A stretch of DNA of 64,000 nt from Sarcomyxa edulis. Lineage: Eukaryota; Basidiomycota; Agaricomycetes; Agaricales; Mycenaceae. Positions 31,999 through 42,746 of the stretch are shown in pieces; within the stretch, counting starts at the first letter, position 1, and the number at the start of each line of letters is the position of its first letter. Under the pieces are notes generated by a model, which searched no databases, was not told where the DNA came from, and saw nothing but the letters and a program-made list of their open reading frames with translations. The position numbers were made by a program, and so were the translations under genes. Location of the stretch: the NCBI GenBank assembly GCA_009761415.1, contig QUOL01000013.1, positions 52,501 to 116,500 of the forward strand. The letters run 5' to 3'.

Positions 31999-33979
31999 TC
32001 ATTTGGGTCCGGAAAGAGACCTTCCACCAAGACGTTTGATTTCCAAAGCGAAGTACTTGTCAACTTGACTCCAAAAGTCCTGCCCTTTCCCGGTTCGACC
32101 ACCATGTCGCTTACGTTTATGGCCGCGTAATTCAGGTAACTCGGATGGTAGTGAAGGGTCCAGATTCTCATCTTCCTTGCCGCTCAATAGGCCTGGATGA
32201 TCGAAGGCAAACTTCCTCTGTATTACCCTGTTGGACACGGTAGTAAATATCCAGATATTGGTATATTCTAAGAATATCGAGTAAGAGAGTGCCGGTCAGA
32301 TCTCCGAAACGTAGGTAAGGCGGGATGAACGGTGCTAGAAATCTAAGTGCTGCCGTTGATTAGACTAGGTCGGTAATCAACGCGCTGGCTAGCTTACGCC
32401 GTAGCCAACTTTAAGACAGCTAAGGAAGGTATAGCTAGAAGCCGTATACCTAACTTCTCAGTAGCAGAGCGAATCCGTGCTTCTTACTCTTAGTCAGTCT
32501 GATAGAGTGAGGTAAGGAGATAATGGTTTATTTCAGAGAGGAAAAGATGCCGAATCGTTGCGATAAGGCAGTCTTTTATACATGCGTGTATTCTATGTAT
32601 GACTAGGATGAGAGCGCGGCTCCGAGAGCAAGTCTTCGGGCCCGAGTTGAGCTGGGCAAGCCGAGGATCTGCTTCGAGAGTCGCCGGACACCGTTAGCCT
32701 TGGTTCTAAACAAGAGTAAACTGATATTCGTGGAACAAGTATTCGAAAGTCGTCGTAAGTCATGATGGGTCGTGAATTGTAAGTAAGTTCTAAAGGTTAG
32801 AAGAGAGAAGAAGTTCAGGGATAAGGTGTATCAGGACAATGTGAGTGAGCAAGGGCATAGGTAAGTGCCCGAAAGGGAAATAATGAAGCATACCATAACA
32901 TACCCTCGTCAGGACAGTATAGTTGGAGTCACAGGTCTGAGCGACGTACCAGAACAGCATTATGGATGGCAAATCCTTGGTCTAGCTTCTCTCCGGGGCC
33001 CCCTGTCATATACTTACATGCTGATGTGAAGGTAAAGTGCAAAAGAGAGCATGCTGTTGCACCCTCAATGCTAGCACGTATCTAAAACAGCCAAAGATTA
33101 TCAGCGGTTCAAAGGAAAGGTACAGCACTCCACTGCACTTACGTCTTGTCTAAAAGCATTTCGAACACTAGAGCAGGTCTTCTTGATCATCGAAGCGAGG
33201 AGTTTTTCACGGGCAGGAATTCCAAAGACATTATTGAGAAGAAGAATGTCTTTATTCAGACGAAGATACTTCTATAGGAGACCATTAGGGTCAAAGGTCC
33301 ATTCTTTAGAGAAAATTACTCACATTTACGTCTATATGCATCAACATAAAGGCAGTGCGTGTTGCCTCGTATACAATGCTCTGGCAAACACCTCGGGTAT
33401 TGGCCTGGAACAGCCTTAGCAACTTGTGAGCTACAATTAGAGAACGGCATGCCTTTTGCTCCGACGTGAAGGCAAATATCACTTCTAGTCGAGTTTGTAG
33501 ATTCTGGAGAAGTTCGGTCATGTTGCTGATCTTCTGCTCCAGGGTGATCCAACGCTGTTCAGCAGCATCTGCAAGGACAATAGCGAGATGAAAGGCTCAG
33601 GTGGAAAAATCCGCTTGTGTGAGCCCTTCTCCAACCGAGGCAAGCTGAGTTGTGGTTGATTAATCATTAATCCAGGCTCAATTTATACAACAAATCGGCG
33701 TACCTTTGCAAACTGGTGTAGTAGTGTCCGCTGCTCTTCCTCAAAACGATTGAATTGGCTTAGAGTATCGACGAACTGAAGAAATAGGGGGTTGGTTGCC
33801 GTCCTAGTGGACAGCGGTGACTGTGGAGGACTTGGGGTCTGGGAATTGTGAGTTCCGGGTAGATCGTGAGGATTGTATGCTGAGTACTCTGTAGGGGCAG
33901 GAGTACTTGTAGATCCATATGGGTGTGGGCCATTGGGGCCTTGCAAATAGTTATCAAAGGAAAAACTAGCGGATGTCAT
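31999..33979 (-). CDS. Conserved fungal protein, five exons, 328 aa
   Basis: Minus strand: exons 33704-33979, 33324-33554, 33143-33271, 32950-33081 and 31999-32217, every junction in phase 0 with GT-AG borders; the product is 328 residues. The N-terminal 90 residues are Pro/Ser/Thr-rich and disordered. Next comes an amphipathic, coiled-coil-like segment (TLEQKISNMTELLQNLQ), then a conserved core with NKDILLLNNVFGIPA and KKTCSSVRNAFRQD, and a C-terminal basic motif RGHKRKRHGGRT leading to GQDFWSQVDKYFALEI. The pattern recalls a family of unknown function repeated in mushroom subtelomeres. The last intron (32218-32949) is 732 bp because it contains a 672-bp solo LTR; without it the intron is 55 bp. 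The frame is intact, so it may be expressed. Function unknown. Confidence 0.65.
32229..32900. mobile_element. 672-bp solo LTR within an intron
   Basis: Begins TGTTGGACAC and ends ACCATAACA (TGTT...AACA), flanked by exact 5-bp duplications TACCC (32224-32228, 32901-32905). It is a different family from the TGTAGCGACC LTRs. It lies between the probable branch point (CTGAC) and the acceptor AG of the host intron. Confidence 0.9.
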
Positions 33980-34279
33980 TTTGATATGGGGATAAATTGG
34001 TTGGAGGCTGAAAGAGGGGTTGGGGTGTTGGCGAGGACGTTCAATGTCAGAATCAGAGCCTCTTTTATATTCCGACGACGCGTCTACACGTGAACGCGGT
34101 ATTTCATTGTTGTTTGAACTTTAATAAATTCAGCACAGCCACGGATTTGGCGCTATAAGAAGCCAGAGCTGTTGATGATTGTTGCATTCCAAACCCCCCG
34201 CGTAAATTGACTTCGTTGCTCTCCGTGTCTTCGTCTTTGTGCACATTTCTGCCTTCCGTTCTGTCCTGCCACACCTAAA

Positions 34280-34735
34280 CTCTTGCTATAATCATACCTT
34301 GGTGAGTTTGTGATACTTCTGGAGATTTTTGACTTGTTTTTGATGGTAACTTTGATCTGTAGGTTTGAAAATAGACTCCATGTCTTGTATCGTATTTAAG
34401 CCAGAGCACGAGTGCGGATCTATCTGTAGGTACTTGTGATTTGATCCGTGAGAAACTCACAGGTGTGAGTAGTGTTTATTAACTCGACCTGTGGGTCAAC
34501 TACCTGCACGGATCTGGGTATCAAATTTGAAGACATTTCACAGGTACTTGCTCAAGTAGATCCATGGGTATTACCATATATAGCATATTTGTCAGCTTTT
34601 TAGCTTCAAAACTCAATACCCACAGGTAACAGGTACCTGTTGGCAAATACCTGGCAGCTCTGGGTATTGGTTTTGAAGATGCAACTACCCACAGGTCAAG
34701 TACCCAAACCTGCGGATCATGATCCGTGCCCAGCC
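34280..34735. repeat. Array of ACCTGTGGGT-type repeats
   Basis: Both orientations of ACCCACAGGT, CAGGTAC and GGGTATT(G/A) recur across 450 bp, resembling a transposon subterminal array. It adjoins the 3' end of the transposase relic, which suggests another truncated element. Confidence 0.6.
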
Positions 34736-36174
34736 TTACCAGTGTCAGACCCTCCGTCACTTGCACTGTCATTGGTTTTGCTCGCATCACCATCTGTACC
34801 ATCGCTCACATCACCGTCTTTTCCATCTGATGTGTCTTCTTTGTCTCTCAAAGTGTCTGACCCTTTGACCCAGCACGCACGACAGAAAAACTTTCCCTTT
34901 AGACCGATATGGCATGCAAACTCACTCTGCATAGGATTGTCTCCAAGCAAGGCAAGCACGCTAGGGATCATTAGAACAGGTTCATCAAAAACGCTATCCC
35001 AGGCCCATATCCCTTTATCTTGAGCTTCCCTGCTTTGAGCGTTAGATTTACAACATTTCGTTCAAGTGGAATCACGTACTCTAGTTGTGATATTATTCCA
35101 TCAAGCATTTCGAGGGGCGGAGCTAGGTTAGAGGTGGACAGGAAGTGAATATTGTATTCTTTTGAAGCTTCTTCGCGAGGCAGCCCTGCCGGGGGTGAAA
35201 AGAAAACTGTTGTGCTCGTTCCACTTCTTGGACACGTTGCCCGAAGTATCGTCACAATAAAGCCAGATAGGAAAACAATATGTCCGTGCACCAGCAGCGA
35301 GCTCGCGCCAACGATTTCCCACCGTTGGATTGGTGCCCGTCCACGGTGACAAGGTCTCAGATAGGGGTTTCAAGACTCCTGGAGAATAGATGAGATGCAG
35401 ACACAAAAGAAATGAACGCCCACGCACCTTTTATGTTGCACGGAGTAGGGATTTGGTACTCAGAGGCATCAGCTTTGAACTGAACAAAATTCTTGAGAAA
35501 CTCGTTCTGTGACCCCTCAAAGTCATCACACTCGAGAACGTGCCAGTACGCATCAGTGTCAGTGATGACTGGAACCATCTCCCAGCACTTAGCAAAGAGA
35601 ACTTTACCCCGCATGAACCAACGTACAGGAACGCAGCATGATGTATCACGGAGCATCGCTGGCTCGTAGATGAAGTAGTCGTGGTCGGCAATGTGGGCCA
35701 TGGGTGTCGTCTGGTCAGAATCAAGTTCATGGAGCCACCTGTGACCTTGGCGAGCTTTGGACAGGGCGGGACCACTGTCTTCCGGATAAAACTCCAGGTG
35801 CGGTCGGACCTTCGGATTGGACATTTCCTGCAATACTCGCGTGGTTAGAATACACTGAGAAGACCTTGTTGATGAACTCACTTGGGCTTCGATCCCACAT
35901 AGTTTCTGCAGCGTGGCATTCAAGCCTTGGATCGATTTTACGGACGGTACATCGTCGACGTTGTTCACCTTCAGGAGCCATAAAAAGAGATCTAATTGGC
36001 GCTGAGAAAACACAGAGCGTGGGAGGTGCATGAGCACCTCTGTATCTGAACGTTCACAGTCCTCGTCGTCCGAATCGTCAAAAACCTGATTGAAGTGCTC
36101 TAAGATTCCTTGAGCAATCTGTGCGACAGCTTGTTCTTCCGGTGATAGTTCAAGGTTAGCAGTTCCGGTGTCCT
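34717..36174 (-). pseudogene. Large transposase-like gene, frameshifted
   Basis: The minus-strand exon from 36174 to about 35429 encodes an acidic N-terminal part and FYPEDSGPALSKARQGHRW. An intron (about 35382-35428) leads to a core with NRWRELAAGARTYCFPIW, LYCDDTSGNVSKKWNEHN and FLSTSNLAPPLEMLDG, then VLALLGDNPMQSEFACHIG and KFFCRACWVKG. The aspartates of LYCDDTSGN and the zinc-knuckle-like cysteines fit a DDE/RNase-H-fold transposase of the large mushroom DNA-transposon class (KDZ or CACTA-like; not resolved). Two frameshifts are visible: one extra C in the CCCCC run near 35190 (FTP/AGLPRE) and one missing base near 35003 (GYGP/WDSVFDEPV). The 5' end is cut by the TIR element at 36175. Inactive. 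Confidence 0.65.
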
Positions 36175-36539
36175 CATCAGGAAAAATTACTTTGGTCTTA
36201 GGACATCTCAAAGTGCTTTAAGTCATCTCAAGTCACCAAGTCACTCAGGTCACTCAGGTCATCCCAACCAGCCCTCCGGTCAATTGAAATAATTCCTGAA
36301 CCCTGTAATGACTTAGGGTGACCTAAGATCACGTCCAAATCATGTCCAAAGCACCTTAGGATCACTTATACAGCTTTGAGAAGTGTGTAGGGTTGGCTAA
36401 ATTTGCATATTTTGATCGTTCAATTTACTCAAGTCAAAAATGAAGTTCAAAAAACCAAATTTTATTCAAACTATTCTAGATACATCAGAAATACATCTAA
36501 ACTATCTAAAAGAGCAGTACAGAGTGGTAACATAAAGTA

Positions 36540-37165
36540 AGACAGAATACATGGAGATAGGTGAAGGTGAAGATGGATACAAAAAGCCAGAAACAGAGAA
36601 AGAAAGAAAAAAGAGGTCCAGGGAGCAAGGAGAATGTAGGAGGAGGTGCAGGAAGGTCCAGGGAGGTAAGAGAGGGAAGGAAGAAGTAGAAGAAGGTGTA
36701 GAAAGGTCCAGGAAGGTAGGAGGAGGTGGGGGGAGCAAAAAGAAGGTAGGAAAAGGTGTAGAAAGGTAGGAGGAGGTAGGAGGAGGCAAAGGAGAGGTGT
36801 AGGAAGCTCCAGAGAGGTAAAAAGAGGTGTAGAAAGGTCCAGGGAGGTAAAGGGAGATAGTGAGAGGTGTAGGAAGGTCCAGGGAGGTAGGGGGAGCAAG
36901 AAGGAGGTAGGGGAGGTGTAGGAAGGTCCAGGGAGGTATGGAGAGTAAATGAGAGGCAAGGGGAGCAAGAGGGAGGTGCAGAAAGGTAGAGGGAGTAAGG
37001 GGGAGGTACAGAAAAGTGAAAAAGACAAGGGGAAGGTGCAGAAAAGTGCAGAGAGGTGGAGGAAGGTACCAAGAGGTAGGAAAGCCAAAGGAGAGATACA
37101 GGAAGGTAGGAGAAGCAAGAGGAAGATGCCTGGTGGTGCAGAGAGGTGGGAGAAGGAAAGAAAAG
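36540..37165. repeat. Purine-rich minisatellite
   Basis: Imperfect AGGAAGGTCCAGGGAGGT units of about 20 bp. The minus strand is open for 237 codons purely because of composition. Confidence 0.8.
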
Positions 37166-37318
37166 GTGCAGTAAAGCTAACCAACTAAAAAGAAGGTCTA
37201 AGAGCCCTAGCTGTAGATTTTAGTCTGCAGTCCGAAGCTGTAGCAACAATAATTCATTTATCAAACGTTGCTACAGCAAGCCAGCCAAATTTCTGGCTAA
37301 AACAAAAGGATTAAACAG

Positions 37319-37382
37319 AGGATTGAACCCAAGACCTTCTGACTATATATATATATGATTCAACAGAATACCAACTGCACCA
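37319..37382 (-). other. tRNA-like module
   Basis: On the minus strand, A-box TGGTGCAGTTGG (37371-37382) and B-box GGGTTCAATCC (37319-37330) both match the Pol III consensus closely. The body carries an AT dinucleotide run (37344-37356) and does not fold as a normal tRNA. Confidence 0.55.
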
Positions 37383-37483
37383 AGAAGCCTTATTATTGTT
37401 ATACATTTTATGTATTGTATTACCCTTGTGTTAATAATTAAAAACCAATTAAATAAATTTCTCTTCTATTTAACCTTGATTAC

Positions 37484-37628
37484 ACTAACCCTAACTACCT
37501 AACCCTAACCTCCTAACCCTAACTACCTAACTCTAACCTCCTAACCCTAACAATTGTATTTCAAACCTGTTTGATAGTAAGATTACACTGAAAAACATTT
37601 TTTTTAATGAGCTCTAACCCTAACTCCT
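37484..37628 (-). repeat. Interstitial telomere-like repeats inside MITE
   Basis: CCCTAA-type units interrupted by CTA/CCT spacers (37484-37553), with another unit near 37615. Confidence 0.8.
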
Positions 37629-37784
37629 AACATGCTAGACATTTACACATGTTTAATCCAGGTTAGGGTAAGTAGCAAGCTACTTACCCTAACCTAGAGT
37701 GTTGCTATCACAAGCTTGATCCTACTTTTTCACACATCCTAGAATGTATATATCCTATACATCTGAATTGTTTGCAAGCAGTTA

Positions 37785-37845
37785 TAGCTGAGTTGGTTAA
37801 TGCATCACTTTGTCTTATGTAAGGGCAAGGTCATGGGTTCAATCC
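37785..37845 (+). other. tRNA-like module
   Basis: A-box TAGCTGAGTTGG (37785-37796, perfect match) and B-box GGGTTCAATCC (37835-37845) followed by CTTGCTG and a T-run (37857-37864) that could terminate Pol III. Confidence 0.6.
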
Positions 37846-38445
37846 TTGCTGATGTTATTTTTTTTGAAAAAATAAAACATACCTTAAAAGACTATTTTCT
37901 CTATATTAAACCTTATATACTAGATACCCTGTATACTATTAAGCTTGTACTGTCTTAAACAAGTTATCAATTCTGCAGAAACACTGTATTTAGCCCCCTT
38001 GCTGTAGCAACGTTTGATAAATGAATTTTTGTTGCAACAGCAAGGAGTGAAGACTTTCTGGCACAGCTAAGGGTGGGTCTAAGGAGGTCCAAAGAGGTAG
38101 AGAAAGCAAAAGGGAGGTGTAGACAGATGGGAGAGGCAAGGATCATCTATAGACAAAGTATATCAGCAGTGAAAATGAACAGGAGAACATACCAAGTCCA
38201 ACCATGCTGCCACGTCGCATATCCATCATTCTCTGTCTCCCTGCCCATCAAAAAGGTATACTGGTTGTCCAGAATGTAGGAGAATACATCCATGATGATG
38301 CAGATGTTGAGGAAGAAGAGAACTGGAGGAAGCAGAAGGGAGGAGGAAGTGAGAGAGACGATGCGCTGGCAGCAAAGTTGAACAGTGACAGTGTGATGTC
38401 ACGTCACAATGAGAGCGGATTTCTCTAAGTCCAAAAAGTTTGAAC

Positions 38446-39261
38446 GCGTCTTGTAGGTTGCTTTGTAATAAGACCCAGTTTGGTAACGTGAAAGGTGCTT
38501 TCATGTTACTGCGTTGGGAGTTTGAGTCTGCTTCCGCGAGTAATTTACAGTCAATGAAACTGGCTGCAGGCGAAGACGTTGCTCGATGAGTTGGAGGACC
38601 ATTGGGGGTTGGTTCACCTGCGACAGACCTTAATAATGACTTCATAGTGTCGTGTATGATATCTTGGTCATTAATAGCGGTTGGATGTAATGCTGGAGGG
38701 GGCGTGTCATCCGTAGCTTTGGCGTCTTGCCTGGCTCGAGTGTCCAAGTGCGCAAGGGTAGCGCTGTGCGTAGCCGTGCCTTCAAGAGCTCTACGGTTAT
38801 GCTGTTGTCTGAGAATACCATCCTGACAGATGATGCAACACCATAGTACACTGACACTGCTAGGAGTATCATTAACGGTGATGGATTCCCAGTTTACATC
38901 AAAGAAAGAACATTGAGCAAAGGTTGGAGAAAAAACAAAGCGCTCAACAGACGCTCAGGGGTAACATGTGACATGCTTCGGACGGTGATTCTTCGGCAAG
39001 TCTTGAGAACTTGAGATCTTGAGAGCTTTAAATGATTTTGTCGTTGAAGTCTGAGATGTTGGACCCCTGCTGGAAACTGAGAATGCCCTGGGGTGAAGAT
39101 AGGATAGGTTAACCCGAATGCGATACAATTTTTGCATTCAATTCTAAAGCTCCTATTTAGATTGAGGCTAATATTTTCTAAGACTCGGCATATTTTCGAA
39201 CTCAGCCCGGGCTTGCCATTTACGAGGCTTTCGACGGCGCAATTGAAGTTCTGGATGTGTA
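38446..39261 (-). other. Possible host-gene fragment
   Basis: Minus-strand open pieces (SITVELLKARLRTALPL near 38770-38830, then a Pro/Thr/Ala-rich stretch to about 38460; another piece at 38894-39261) could be exons of a gene cut by the element ending near 38445 and by the element starting at 39262. No family recognised. Confidence 0.3.
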
Positions 39262-42200
39262 CCACTGGAGAGAGTAAATTCACTCGTATTGAGTGGCCAA
39301 ATCACTCCTATTAAGTGGTAAAATCACTCGTATCGAGTGTCTTTCACTCGGATGAAGTGTCCTCAAGACACTCAAATCAAGTGAAAATACCACTCAAACG
39401 GCCTTTTTGCTCACTCATATCGAGTGCAGTCTCAATCATATCAAGTGTTTCTCACTCGTACTTAGTGTCTATTCATTTGTACTGAGTGTTCAATAACATT
39501 CATATCTAATGCTCATCCATCCATATGCAGTGGACCGATATCAATCACAAAATAGGCTTCGTGTTTGGTAGCATACTACAGGAATTAAAGGTATTGCAGA
39601 GCTCGAATACGGACCAGAAAAAGCCACAGTAACACGGCAACAAGGGCTCGAGAAGCAGGCCATTGATAAAGTTCACATCGAGACTCCTGCGATAAGTCGA
39701 AACGGCAAGTCCGAAGGCCAGCAGATGATGATCCATCCATTGGAAAGAGAATCGGACCGGCAAGAGCAGGCACATGAGAAGTTCCAGGGGCGCATGAAGC
39801 AGCATAGTTGAAAAGTGTTGAGTCCTAGTGTTGAGTGAAGGATAAGGAATATGTGGAGCCTATATTAGCTCACTCGTCGTATCTAAAAGGCCTAGCTCTT
39901 GCACCTTGGAACGTCCTCACTGGTGGCAAGCTGCGCACTGATGCTGAAGAGCAACGCCGTCGCAAGACTGGAAAGAAAGGACGCACCATTTTGGATCCCA
40001 ACTGGGAGCGCACAAAAACCGAAGGCGACATTCATACTGCTATTTTGGGGTATTTAACCATGATTCTTGGGCGACACTATCGGAGAGGGCAGAGACTTAG
40101 TATCATCACTAGGAGAGTAGGAGGACTGAAGAACTTGAGAGTGGTATGCATTCGCACTCAGATCTTTGGTTTTCGGGGGTTTGTCTGCTCGGCTTGTAGC
40201 CCGAGACTGATATCAGTATTGTACCCAAATAGGCATTGAGCAGAACAAATGTACATTTAGTCCCAATTTCTGAGAGATGAAACCAAAGCTTCCGAGGAGT
40301 CGAAAACTCGTAGAGGGTTGATGTTTGATAACGTAGAAACTTGAATGACCGTTCCATTGGAGATTTTCCTGTAGTATGTAATCCCGTTTGAGATGTCCTG
40401 GACATCCGATAAGGTTGACCACTGATGAGACCCTGCTTTTGTAGTGCGGGAGATCTGTTGTCTGTCTTGTCCTATCCGCAGCAGATCTAAGTAATGTTTC
40501 ATCGTCACGTAGAAAAGAACAACAGAACTGACCTCGAAATACTGTTGTAGACGGTACATCGAAATCAGCAGCGGAAGTTGTACCTGTCAGGAAGCGAAAG
40601 GATTAGCACTGGGAGTGGAAATTCCGCAATTAATTGGCTTACTAGTATTCACCGGTTTGTTGTGGCCATTGTCTACTTCAACATGAATGTGAACAATCTT
40701 ACGCTTTCGGCTCTAGGCAGTCGAATGTGTCAGTATCCCATGACGCAAGAGTGAGCCTGACCTTTTCATCTCCAGAGCCGTCTCCGTCCCCGTCCCCGTC
40801 CCCATTCCTTATCTGTGTTCTCCTTCCCTCTCCTCTATTGTCGCCTCTCTCTCCCTCCGACTCTTCCATCATTGTCATTGTCATTGTCATTGTCATTGTC
40901 ATCGTTGTCGTTGTCATCTCCGTTTCTATCTCCATTCCCTTCAACCTCGCCGGTCTTTGTCTTCCTTCTGGGAACTCCTTCTGCAGTCGTCGAGGATTTG
41001 GTCAAGGACATAGGGTTATATGACAACTTTGATAGGTCAAAATTTGGTGTCAAAAGGCGCATATATGAGGTATATCGGGCTTACACCAAAGCATTGAGAC
41101 TTGCAATAATCCATGAATGGGTTTAGCTTTGCGGAGAGACTGTAAAATTGCGCTCTCTCTCGCCCCTTTTGGAGTTGGGCCAAAGTTGGGCTTCAATTTT
41201 CTGCCCGTAAGAGGGAGCCGATACTAGTACATATCAGAGTGCTCTTCGTGGATTTTGATGGTTTGTTGGCCTGGAATTTGAGGTCTTGGATACCAATTTG
41301 CGCTTTGTGGATTGCGATGATAGTTAGGTGGTAGCAAGATGCTGGCAGCTGCAGGATGGAAGTCGACAAGCAGTCGACGGACTCAACGCCTCAAGACGTG
41401 TGATGTCACCCTGACGTCACCCTTGTCACGGTCGCGTCGCGTCGCGTCTTCGAAGCACTCTGGACTCTGGGGAAGGCTTGAGTCAGGTAACTCGGGTCGT
41501 ACTTTGGTCGTATCCTTCCGAAGATATCTGCTCTCTCATCAAGATATGATGACTATCCACCCGCTATATCTATATTTCATCTGTTGAGTTGTATAATCAT
41601 AAGCACCTGGTTGGAGACTCGAAGTAATTGGATCAAGATTCATGTATACGAACATCTGAAGGTCATCAGATACTACTAGAACGAGGAAGAATAGAAGGAT
41701 TAGACAAAGAATGAGCACTCGGAGAAGTTAGATTCCGCATTAGTATCAGTCAACAATCATAATTTTTCGATCAAGTGCAACAACTAATTCTATGCGAATT
41801 CCCGTAAGTGTTACATGGGGGTAATATTCTCGGCAGTGAGCTGAAGGCATAGATATCAACATTGTTGAGGGTATATGAAAGCTTTACAAGCAGTGGTACA
41901 ATAGTAAAGTCACTCACCACTCTTTGGTCCGACGTCCGTTATGGCCTTTTTCAACACTTTGTCGTTGAGCCTGGCTTTGATCTGAGAGTATAGCTGGTAA
42001 TGGTGTCATCCAATTTAGCGCTGCTAGATTGTGAGCATGCCATCAGCGCGATAATTTAAGCAGTGGTCTCACGATACCAGTGTTTGACTGGGGACTTTTT
42101 GACCCTGTTTATCTTAATGATCGTCGAGCCTGGTGGCTTTAACGCGAGTGTATAGCTGGTGAAAGATGGTAGGAAATCCTCGAGATGTATCCAGGAGGGA

Positions 42201-42744
42201 GAAAAGAATGAACTCGAACGAATTGCGATGCGAAAAAGTCTGTTTGCTATCGAAGAAAAGACAGGATGAGTACTTACATGCAAGTACAAGGCAGGGATGC
42301 TCGAGATATGCTAGAATAAGCACAGGCAAAGCCTTGTATACAAGCAGCTGAGGCTAATAATTTGTCATACCATGGGTGAAAATCGTTCGAGAAGTATCGC
42401 GGCCAGATACAAGTCGGTCAGGGTGATCAGTACGATGTGGGAGCTTGTGATGCATATATCTGTCGAAATGAGAAGAAATTTCATTGAATTATGGGGTCAC
42501 ATTCATATCAAGTGAATCTACAGTGAGTGGATAAAATTTCACTTGCATCGAGTGAGTTGGCCGGGAGTGAGTTGGAATGCACTTTTATCGAGTGAGACGG
42601 CGGGGAGTGAGTGGGTCGGCACTCGGTACAAGTGAGCCGAAAAATGGGACTAATTCACTTTTTGGTAAACACTTCATTTGAGTGTCAAAATAGCCCGATT
42701 AGTGACATGTCACTCATATTGAGTGGAAATCCTCCCCTCAGTGG
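39262..42744. mobile_element. 3.5-kb TIR element with palindromic subterminal repeats
   Basis: The ends CCACTGGAGAGAG... and ...CTCCCCTCAGTGG form an imperfect inverted repeat flanked by TA on both sides (39260-39261, 42745-42746). Just inside each end lie arrays of CACTC-N5-GAGTG palindromes such as CACTCGTATCGAGTG (39283-39540 and 42495-42735). The interior has no recognisable transposase; ORFs are short and motif-free. Microsatellites of TCCCCG (40785-40805) and TCATTG (40869-40903) lie near the middle. TA flanks would suit a Tc1/mariner-like mechanism, but this is only inference. Confidence 0.6.
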
Positions 42745-42746
42745 TA

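Larger units (their letters stand above)
37237..38041. mobile_element. 805-bp MITE with telomere-repeat core
   Basis: About 44-bp terminal inverted repeats (outer GCTGTAGCAACAATAATTC; inner end CGTTGCTACAGC), each TIR itself a hairpin because its two ends are complementary. The interior has a minus-strand tRNA-like module, CCCTAA-type telomere repeats and a plus-strand tRNA-like module. No transposase. It lies within the purine-rich part of the TIR element at 36175, so it inserted later. Confidence 0.82.
36175..38445 (+). mobile_element. TIR element, right end lost
   Basis: Begins CATCAGGAAAAATTAC, then TCAAGTCAC/CAGGTCA repeats (36215-36330), a TTTATTCAAA stretch, a purine minisatellite (36540-37165), a nested MITE (37237-38041), more purine repeats and a block ending GCGGATTTCTCTAAGTCC that matches 13430-13460 of the 1,881-bp element. 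No right TIR was found; homology fades near 38445. Confidence 0.7.

Noticed and set aside
36471..37184. 237-codon minus-strand ORF rich in Pro, Ser, Leu and His
   Set aside because: It is produced by a purine-rich minisatellite; the amino-acid pattern is repeat translation, with no domain, and the same composition appears in several frames.
37785..37845. Functional tRNA gene
   Set aside because: A and B boxes match but acceptor and anticodon stems do not pair properly and no sensible anticodon arm forms.
38226..38747. 173-codon minus-strand ORF as an intact gene
   Set aside because: Its C-terminal half translates transposon DNA from the element ending near 38445; only the upstream part may be host coding.
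40727..41126. Membrane protein suggested by the run of Ile/Val codons
   Set aside because: The run is translation of a TCATTG microsatellite, not a conserved transmembrane domain.
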